The position numbers and the translations under genes were made by a program. Under the pieces are notes generated by a model. It searched no databases and was not told the DNA's origin. It saw only the letters and a list, made by a program, of their open reading frames with translations. Positions 23,601 through 30,000 of a stretch of 30,000 nt of DNA are shown here, one piece after another. Each line of letters begins with the position of its first letter. The first letter of the stretch is position 1. This DNA is from Chromera velia (taxonomy: Eukaryota; Sar; Chromeraceae), in assembly GCA_018398765.1 (NCBI GenBank), contig JAHBMJ010000382.1, forward strand, positions 1 through 30,000. The letters are read 5' to 3'.

Positions 23601-25772
23601 TCTCATGCGCAAAGAAAAGCACAGATATGCTTGCATGCATGAATGAATGAACTCGTCTTCTCATGCACAAAGAAAAGCACAGATATGCTTGCATGCATGA
23701 ATGAATGAACTCGTCTTCTCATGCGCAAAGGAAAGCACAGATCTGCTTGCACTTGTCCCAACCACACAGACCAAATCAATGTCTTCGTGTCTACAGAGGG
23801 TTCAGGAGAGCTGAAGAGAGCTAGGAAACAGACATCAAAAAACAGACTGGTGCATTAGCAATTGACTGAGCAAGGAAAAAATGGAGAAGAGAAAGAAGGA
23901 CCGGCGCAAATGACCGCCCAGAAAGACGAAGACTCGTCAATGTGCAGACAGAATGAATGAAGGAAAACGACAAACTTGGGGCTGCGAAAGAAGGAATAAC
24001 ACAATGGTTGAAGAAAAAAAAACCTGCGTAGCAATTGGTCGCCAGATGACATGGACATGGCACGCACACATGAAGCAGTGTGGACCAGCCTGGACGCAAA
24101 TTTCATTTTTTGACTCACGTCAGCGTGTCTTGACGAGTTTTTTCCAGTTCCATCCGCAGCATTTTTTTTGTCATCGTCACTTTCTCACTTGCTTCTCCTT
24201 CGGCATCCGAGCTCCCTCTGAAAGGCTCTCCATCGCCTCCCACAGGATCCCCCCTGCTTTCCTCTCCCTGTCCCCCCCCTTGAGTGTGTAGTCCGACCTC
24301 TGCAGAGGCGCTCGAGCACGAGAGAGATGAAACACCAGGGGCCCCCATCTGCATCTGCCCCCCTGTGAGGCTCCACAGAGTGGAAGCGCTCTGCTGGGGA
24401 TGGGGAGGATCTCGGGAGGCGTCTGCAAGGCAGAGCACACCCACGCAGGCAGAAAGTCATGCAGGAAACACGAAAAAAAGGCAGGGTACGAGCACGGACG
24501 GAAGATAAAGTACGTTGCGGGACAGGAATATTTTGTGGGCAACCTTTCGTCGTCAGATCATTCTTCCATCTCACACTCACTCCCAATATGCGTCCCCTCT
24601 CGAGAAATCAATCGAGAAAAACAGACCAGAGAGACAAAAACAGGGAAACAGACAGAAATTTATCACCAAGTAAACAAAGCAAAAAGCCGACAGCAAACTG
24701 GGGAAATAGACAGTTGAATAAGAAAGACTGATAGATGGAAGAGAAGTATGGAGGGAGAAAGAGAAGGCAGTAAGGTGGACGCCTGGATAGATGTACTAGG
24801 AAGGGCGAGAAAAATGCGGGTGTGCCTAGACTCGTGTGGAGAGAACAGACCTCCCCACAAACGCATGCAAGTGGAGGAAGTGAAGAAGAATACACGTACA
24901 TGCAGAGGAGAGGCGTTTGAGCAGTCCTCCCTCTTCTCCCTTGTCCTCTTCTCGCACTGCCAGAAAGTTGGCTCCTCCTTCTTCTTCCACATCAGAAGAT
25001 TTGCCAGGCCCCTCTGTTGTCGCGTGGTCGCCCTGTGTCTCAGCTGGGGTCTGAAAAAGGTGCAAACGCATACGCACAGATGGAAGCATGTGCACGTAGA
25101 AACTTGTATTCATGTTTTCTGTGATATTCTTTGTGAACAGTCCAGTGAGCGGATGCTTCAACCGAATCATCTGCGCGCGCCCACATGCACATGCATATTT
25201 ATAGATTTCCGTATACTTGCAAACGAAGGGAGACATCGGGTAATTTTCACAAATCCACTCGCCCAGGTTCATGTGTACCTCGCTTGAGTCTTCCCACCGA
25301 CTATGTAGCTGCTCCATAGCCAGGCTCTCTTCATGCATAGCAATCTGAGCTCTCGGTCATCCAGCCTCAAGCCGAATGCATGTATATGTGTGACATACAG
25401 ACACAGTCCTTCCATCCATCCATCCGTCCGTCCACCTGCATGCATTTCCACCGGACCCTTCAGGAAGGGACTCACCTTGGCTTCGTCTGGGGGCTTCTTG
25501 AACGTCGCAGAAGTCATGAACTGGAGAAGAGGACTGTCGAACATCTTGCCAGGCTGGTTGCGTTGGGCACGACGGCTTGCTGCCCCGGAAGAGTTTTCGC
25601 TTTCCTTACCGATACGTTCTGGAACCGGTTGGTAGCTTGTGGGGGGTGACCTACACCGAATCCTCTCCCTGTGCAGGTTGACGTGTTTGAACTCCTGTGC
25701 AAACTGCTCCTCCTGCTTGTCTGCTTTGCAGGGCATTGGCTGAGGGCAAATCTGTGCATCGATCATTGACAT
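18619..25772 (-). CDS. Large acidic, coiled-coil-like protein of unknown function (13 exons)
   Basis: Exons on minus: 25772-25476, 25344-25279, 25050-24900, 24422-24119, 23568-23483, 23411-23284, 22766-22701, 22482-22255, 22045-21980, 21856-21664, 21349-20788, 20513-20022 and 19540-18619. All junctions agree in phase and give 1186 residues. I do not recognise the family. The best-structured part is in the middle: [20 protein letters not shown] and [20 protein letters not shown] are amphipathic helices, followed by [17 protein letters not shown]. The C-terminal half is mostly Glu/Lys/Arg/Gln, very acidic near 21600-21700 and at the end. The final exon starts with a basic helix ([20 protein letters not shown]) and has [18 protein letters not shown]. 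No signal peptide or membrane segment is seen. The end of exon 12 has two in-frame donors six bases apart (GTATGG and GTCAGT). Exon 5 (end) and exon 6 are the least certain. Start 25772 is the first ATG in the first open exon. Confidence 0.7.
19672..20013. repeat. GT tract followed by GTCT, GACT and TGCC tetranucleotide arrays in the last intron
   Basis: GT repeats (about 19672-19730), then GTCT, GACT and CTGCC arrays (about 19818-20013). Read on the gene's strand, the array begins at the donor: GGTATGG followed by (GTCA)n. Each GTCA unit resembles the start of the local GTCAGT donors. Confidence 0.9.
20617..20670. repeat. CA / GA dinucleotide tract in intron 11
   Basis: About 15 CA then about 11 GA dinucleotides, inside the intron between exons 11 and 12 of the unknown gene. 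Confidence 0.92.
22770..23005. repeat. GGAT tetranucleotide array in intron 6
   Basis: About 235 bases of ATGG/GGAT units with scattered GAAT and GCAT variants. Both strands stay open through it because of the period, but it sits between phase-consistent exons 6 and 7 and is not coding. Confidence 0.93.
23575..23748. repeat. Three tandem 58-bp repeats beside an acceptor
   Basis: Copies start at 23575, 23633 and 23691 and differ at a few bases. Each contains CACAGAT(A/C)TGC, which on the minus strand copies the GCAG|ATCTGTG acceptor of exon 5 (23568). The copy nearest 23748 keeps a perfect decoy GCAGATCTGTG. Confidence 0.9.
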
Positions 25773-26376
25773 CACTTGAATGCATGCAAATGGATTGAAT
25801 CTGGATCATTCGACGACCATCGATCGATCGATTCGGCCCGACGCGGCCGGCCGGTCGGTTCGGCGGCCCCGCGGCCCATGCATGCAGCCGCGCGGGGTCC
25901 GACCGCTTTGTGACCCCGCGGAAAGCGTAGCGGGGGGTACGTACAACTTAGAAAACGACATTTAGAGACCGTGTTGCCGTCTCCACAGCACCAGGTGACA
26001 GGTGTGTTCGTTCACTCGGATAGCTAGTCGGTCCATGTCAGTCCGTTGATGTCCTTTCCTCTAGCTACGCTCGAAGCTCTATATACAGCGGTAATCTGCC
26101 AACTCTCCGGGTTTTACTAAAGAGTCGCTTCGCCGCTTCCTGGTTGAGTTGTCTTTTTAAAACTCCAGTTTCTAGTTCGAAGTTGCCTGCCTGAGTTAGA
26201 AATTGTCCGTTGACGGCGAAAGACGCGTGCCCGAGTACCAGGGTCCTATCTGTTGACAGGCCATTGAGTCTTGGGGTGTGAAGGACAGTTTCGAAGTGTG
26301 AACTCTGCGATCAGGGTCCCCAAGGATCGATAGACGTCGTGCTTGTCTCCTCACTCCTGCCTACTCTCTCACCGGC
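25773..26376. promoter_or_regulatory. Divergent promoter region between the unknown gene and SRP9
   Basis: 604 bases between diverging starts. It has TGCATGCA at 25781-25788 and 25879-25886, a very GC-rich block at about 25835-25930 with ATCGATCGATCG to its left, and the GC-rich hairpin repeat at 25912-25940. 25950-26340 is non-repetitive and matches no RNA I could recognise. Confidence 0.5.
25912..25940 (-). repeat. Diverged inverse copy of the GC-rich hairpin repeat
   Basis: Reads GACCCCGCGGAAAGCGTAGC then GGGGGGTAC on plus. This matches the reverse complement of the unit at 15873-15898 (GGCCCCGGAAAGCGAAGCGG then GGGGCAC) with few differences. Weaker similarity continues for about 15 bases to the right. 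Confidence 0.65.
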
Positions 26377-28934
26377 ATGGTTAACTTTGAAAACTTCGAA
26401 GAATTCGCCACAGCGGCATGGCATCTCTTTTGCAAGAGACCTTTATTCGTCAGTTTTCCAGCCATTGGTTAGATTCGGGTGGCCGGCTGGAATGGCCATG
26501 CAAATAGAAGCCGACAACTGAAGAGTGGCCGACCTTCTTCACCCGTCTCCTCCCCTTCCCTCCGAAGGCTGTCTGCTTTCCGACCTGAATGCAAAGCGCT
26601 GCGCACGTTTTGTTCATTCTGTCAGTTCTGCTCACTGTTTGTCTCATGGCTGCTTAGAATGACTTTCCATCATTGACAGTATGACCATAAGCAAGTAAGT
26701 TACATGTTCAGTGAGACGGCAAAACTCTACCATCATGTAGAGACCCTCAGATGTGCTGGGGTTGGGGTGGGGGGGGGTGGGGAAGACAATCCATTTCAGA
26801 GAAACGAACGAGACACAGTCTCGGTGGGACGGCGTGGCAAAAGAAGCTTCCCTCCCCGTTGCTGCGTTTTCTTGACGACGCGCAGATCGTGCGATAGTTT
26901 TGAACGGCGACCGTTCCGCACAGAAACGCATACAGAAATAGGGAGGCGCACAGAAAGCGATCACAGACTGACAAAAAGACATGCGCCACTTCGTTTCCGT
27001 GGTTGCTCTGATGATCCTTGTCTTCCTTGTTTGTTTTGTTTTTGCAGACGCGATATGAAATCAAATACCGGCATGCAGATCGCGTGGTGGTGTTGAAGGT
27101 GACAGATGACATACAGGTCTGTCTTTTGGTTTGCAAATCAGGGCACGTGTCGGGATGCATTACATACACGACTAGAAAAGACTCGACTGACAGACACTCG
27201 TTTGAATGCATGTACGGTTTTCCTCGTGGTAGAGAAAGAGGAGAGACGAACAGAAAAAAGAAAGAGGAGGAAGAGGCCGCCATATGCGAGAGAGAGATGG
27301 CGGGGCACGAGACAGATACTCCAGAAAGAAAGCAAAGCATGTATCGACCTCTGGACGTTAACTGTCTTCTTTCCTTCCGCTCCTCTGAGCAAAAAAGTTG
27401 AGGGAGAGGTTTGTTGTGAGATAGAAAAGAAAGGAGACGCGGCAGACAGACAGACAGACAGACAAGTGGAGAGACTCTCAGAGAAAGTTGCAAGAGGGAG
27501 GGAGAAGAAAATGTGAGAGAGACCACAGAAAGAGATCTGGTCGGATTCGGGAATGGCCGCTGCGCTGTCCTGACGCTGGCGCTGAAATTCGATTGATTGT
27601 CTTTGAGGGGNGGGGGGGGGGGGGGGAGAGAGAGAGAGAGCTCTGCTGGATCGTGGGCGTGTGTATCTGTCTGTCTGTATCTTGAACGTGTGTGCATAGC
27701 ATTGCATTGAATGAAATTGATTGTTGCAGTGCATCAAATTCAAGTGCACGGAGCAATCATCATGGAGGCCCGTGGAAACTCTCCAGGCTCTGTTTCTGCG
27801 GTGGACCGTCTCTCCTACAGAGAGCCTCGACCCTTCATTGAAATTTGACGCCATGATCGGTCAGGTTTTTTTTCTTTCTTTCTTTTCTTTCATACAGAAT
27901 TCTTTTTTTTTTGTATGAAAGTAAACGTATCTCCTACAGAGAGCCTCGACCCTTCTTTGAAATGTGACGCCATGATCGGTCAGTCGGTCGGTCAGCAAGA
28001 GAGCCAGTGAGACAGTCAGTGAGACACTCAGTGAGACAGGCAATCAGTCAGTCAATCACCGTCTAAACTTCTTTTTTGCTTCCGTTGTTTTTCCGTTGCT
28101 TTCTTCCTTCCTTCAGCCTGTCCGCCTAGCTCTCTGTCCGGTCTCGCCTGTCTGTCGTTTATGTTTCCTTTTCTGATTCGCAGCGTGGGTTCTGTTCTTT
28201 TCGTGAAGTTTCCTTGACGTTTTGTTCCTCTTGTCGTCTTTGCGGCTGGTGGTTGATCCATTGTCAGCATGGACGTGACTTGGGTTCTCGACTGCATGGT
28301 TCCTGTGGAATTGGTTTTTGCTTCCTTGGGTTTTTGCCTGTTTGTTTCCCGGGCCGTCTGTTGCTCTGTCTATCTCTCTGCCTGCTTATCTCTCACTTTC
28401 TTTTTCCCGCTTAATTCGTTTTGTCTGTGCATCCATCCGCTTTGGACTTTGTCTGTGTGTTTTCCCATGTTCGTTTGTTTCTTTGGTCGCTGATGTTGTT
28501 CGTCTGTTGTTTTTTCGTTTCCTTCCATTCACCGCTTTGACCACAAGTGCAGCAGATTCTTCGACCCTGAAGGAACTCAGAGTGAGTGAGTGAGTGAGTG
28601 AGCAGTGAAAACGATGTATCAGAGGGTTGATAGATACACATATGATCTGCATGTGCTGTATGTGCAGGAGAGATCGGAGAAGCGTTGCACCATGTCGAGC
28701 CACAAGAAGGGCAGGGGGGCTCAGGAGCCAAAAAAAAGAAGAAAAACCGCCGCGGATGACGGTCCGACTGGCGGTTATATGACCTCGGTCACCCATGATT
28801 TCCGAACCAGTGCTACATCATCATGCATGGTCATGCATGTTGGGTACGTGACCCGGCTACCAATAATGTGTCACGAGCTAGGTGACGAAATAAAACTGCA
28901 TGGAGGTCAATTTCAAATTTTTCTTATAGATTAA
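26377..28934 (+). CDS. SRP9: SRP9, 9-kDa subunit of the signal recognition particle
   Basis: Five exons (26377-26448, 27048-27116, 27730-27859, 28553-28581, 28668-28934) join in phase to 188 residues. The first 47 residues align with human SRP9: FENFEEFATAAWHLFCKRP against the WEEFSRAAEKLYLADP segment, then IKYRHADRVVVLKVTDD against LKYRHSDGNLCVKVTDD, followed by CIKFK. With SRP14, SRP9 binds the Alu domain of SRP RNA and slows elongation during membrane targeting. The C-terminal 110 residues are extra: a Lys/Arg-rich stretch (SHKKGRGAQEPKKRRK) and a tail that runs to the edge of an AT-rich island, so the annotated end may be too far. The exon 3 donor (ATCG|GTCAGG) lies in a duplicated segment with an insert (27811-27983); reading through the first copy hits a stop. 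ATG 26377 is chosen from homology. Confidence 0.82.
27601..27640. repeat. Poly-G / GA tract with an ambiguous base
   Basis: A G-run with an N at 27611 followed by GA repeats, in intron 2 of SRP9. The N marks assembly uncertainty in the homopolymer. Confidence 0.9.
27811..27983 (+). repeat. 54-bp direct repeat with 65-bp pyrimidine-rich insert at SRP9 exon 3 donor
   Basis: Copies 27811-27864 and 27930-27983 differ at two positions. Each begins TCTCCTACAG (acceptor-like) and ends ATCGGTCAG (donor). The insert 27865-27929 is T/C-rich, then CTTTCATACAGAATTC, then T-run, then GTATGAAAG, so TTTCATAC and GTATGAAA form a short inverted repeat. If the second copy were spliced in as an exon it would add 39 bases in frame. 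Confidence 0.88.
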
Positions 28935-29390
28935 CTGCTAGCTAGTCAGACTTAGATCTAACCATCATCATAATTATCGTCTAGCATTATTAATCGCCAT
29001 ACGTCTTGATTGATTGATTGATTAATAATTTATTGATTGATTGATTGCTTTAATTGAGTGATGCTGACTGATTGGTATTGTATAATGGTCAGAAATTATG
29101 GTCTGATGGATACTTACACTCTAGTTGACAGTAAACTTGACACTGCTTGACAGACAGTTTATACTACTTGTAGTACTACTTGCTCTAGTAGTAAAGGATG
29201 TTCGCTACAATTAAAAGACTGCTTGGCTCCTAGCTAGCTTGGCTCTTAAACTGCATAGAAATAAATCGTATAAGTGCTAGTATATATAAGTGATAGGTGA
29301 TTTAGTAGAGCTTTAGGTAGAGCCTTAGAAAACTGAGTATATTGATTAAACAGATTAGACTCTATCACTATATAGGTCTGCCTCCTCGTC
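28935..29390. other. Second AT-rich, CTAG-rich island
   Basis: AT-rich with about eight CTAG tetranucleotides in 400 bases and a GATT tandem tract near 29008-29050. It lies directly left of the reverse-transcriptase fragment, so it could be part of that element; inference only. A CCTCCT microsatellite at about 29380-29430 separates the two. Confidence 0.5.
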
Positions 29391-29430
29391 CTCCTCCTCA
29401 TCCTCCTCCTCCTCCCCCTCCTCCCTCCAC

Positions 29431-30000
29431 TCGTACCCCCCCTCAGCTCGCCTACCAGCTCCACCCCTTGGCGATTCGCATTACACAGTATCGTCCTCTT
29501 CAGCCGCCTTGGCATCGGCCCAAAACGGAAGCGACTGGTTTTTCACAGCAGACAGATGGAGTGCAGGGGTGGCAGCCGGAACGGAGAAGAAAAAGCAACA
29601 GCAGCAGGAGCCCGATCCCCCTCAGAGATACTGGTACCAGCTCTGGTATGCAGATGACGCGTCCAATACCGGCTGGTTGCGCCAGCTGCGAGCATGGCTA
29701 CGCGAGTTAGTCAAGAGGGCGCCTGCGGCAGGGTATGTAGTAGAGGTGGACAAGTTGATCCTTGCAGTGTTCCCGCAATTTATGCAGAAAGCCAAAGAGA
29801 TTTTTGTAGAGTTCCCCGACCTGCAGATAGTAGAGGGGACGCGTCTCGTAGGGGGGTACGTAGGCATGGACGGACACAGAGAGAAATGGGTGCAGGAAAA
29901 GGTGAAGGAGTGGGCCGGAAACGTGGAGAGAGTCACAACAGCAGCAGAATTTGCCCCACACGAAGCATACGTAGCCTGTTCCAAATCCCTGCAATACGAA
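29431..30000 (+). mobile_element. Reverse-transcriptase fragment of a non-LTR-type retroelement, running off the window
   Basis: Frame 1 is open from about 29476 to the window end and encodes the RT catalytic box LWYADDAS (TAT at 29647), followed by LRQLRAWLRELVKRAPAAGY and later LVGGYVGMDGHREKWVQEKV and TTAAEFAPHEAYVACSKSLQ. This order is typical of the R2/LINE-like RT family common in dinoflagellates and chromerids. Just upstream, HPLAIRITQY in frame 2 resembles the GDPLAM box that normally precedes YADD by about 40-60 residues, which points to a frameshift. Fingers and 5' domains are absent; the upstream sequence is a CCTCCT repeat. Probably a 5'-truncated, decayed copy; the right end is unknown. 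Confidence 0.7.

Noticed and set aside
23575-23748. CRISPR-like array
   Set aside because: Three directly adjacent 58-bp repeats with no spacers, in a eukaryotic intron.
25950-26340. Possible structural RNA upstream of SRP9
   Set aside because: Contains a GTTCGAA like a tRNA T-loop, but no cloverleaf could be folded around it and no other RNA family fits.

Overview
This window looks like nuclear DNA of a photosynthetic alveolate close to Apicomplexa, most likely a chromerid such as Chromera velia. That is an inference from intron-rich genes, mixed base composition, very abundant simple repeats, many TGCATGCA palindromes (an ApiAP2-type site in apicomplexans), a myristoylated Rab5b/ARA6-type GTPase and an R2/LINE-like reverse-transcriptase fragment. 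No database search was possible. Exon models were built by reading both strands for splice sites and requiring phase agreement at every junction.

Layout, left to right: a 56-bp-period GA minisatellite (1-424); the 5' two thirds of a MAEA/GID9 (CTLH ubiquitin ligase) gene on minus (1333-4739, C-terminus not found); a divergent promoter region; an eight-exon acyltransferase of the condensation/alcohol-acetyltransferase superfamily on plus (5695-10201); a 2.8-kb intergenic stretch holding an AT-rich, CTAG-rich island (11640-12700); a three-exon Rab5b/ARA6-like GTPase on minus (12969-15070); a single-exon COX17 copper chaperone on plus (16157-16408); another gene-free stretch; a thirteen-exon, 1186-residue acidic/coiled-coil protein of unknown function on minus (18619-25772); a five-exon SRP9 on plus (26377-28934); a second CTAG-rich AT island (28935-29390); and a reverse-transcriptase fragment running off the right edge.

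The six genes alternate strictly in orientation (- + - + - +), so promoters are shared divergently and 3' ends converge. The genes do not form a pathway: they cover protein degradation, acyl transfer, endosomal trafficking, mitochondrial copper delivery, an unknown structural role and co-translational targeting.

The most interesting signal is a pair of insertions, one in MAEA (2476-2564) and one in SRP9 (27811-27983). In each, a short exon segment ending in a GTCAG splice donor is directly duplicated, and between the copies sits a 49-65 bp pyrimidine-rich insert sharing the core CTTTCATACAGAATTC. This looks like an introner-like element that creates introns and carries or duplicates its own splice sites.
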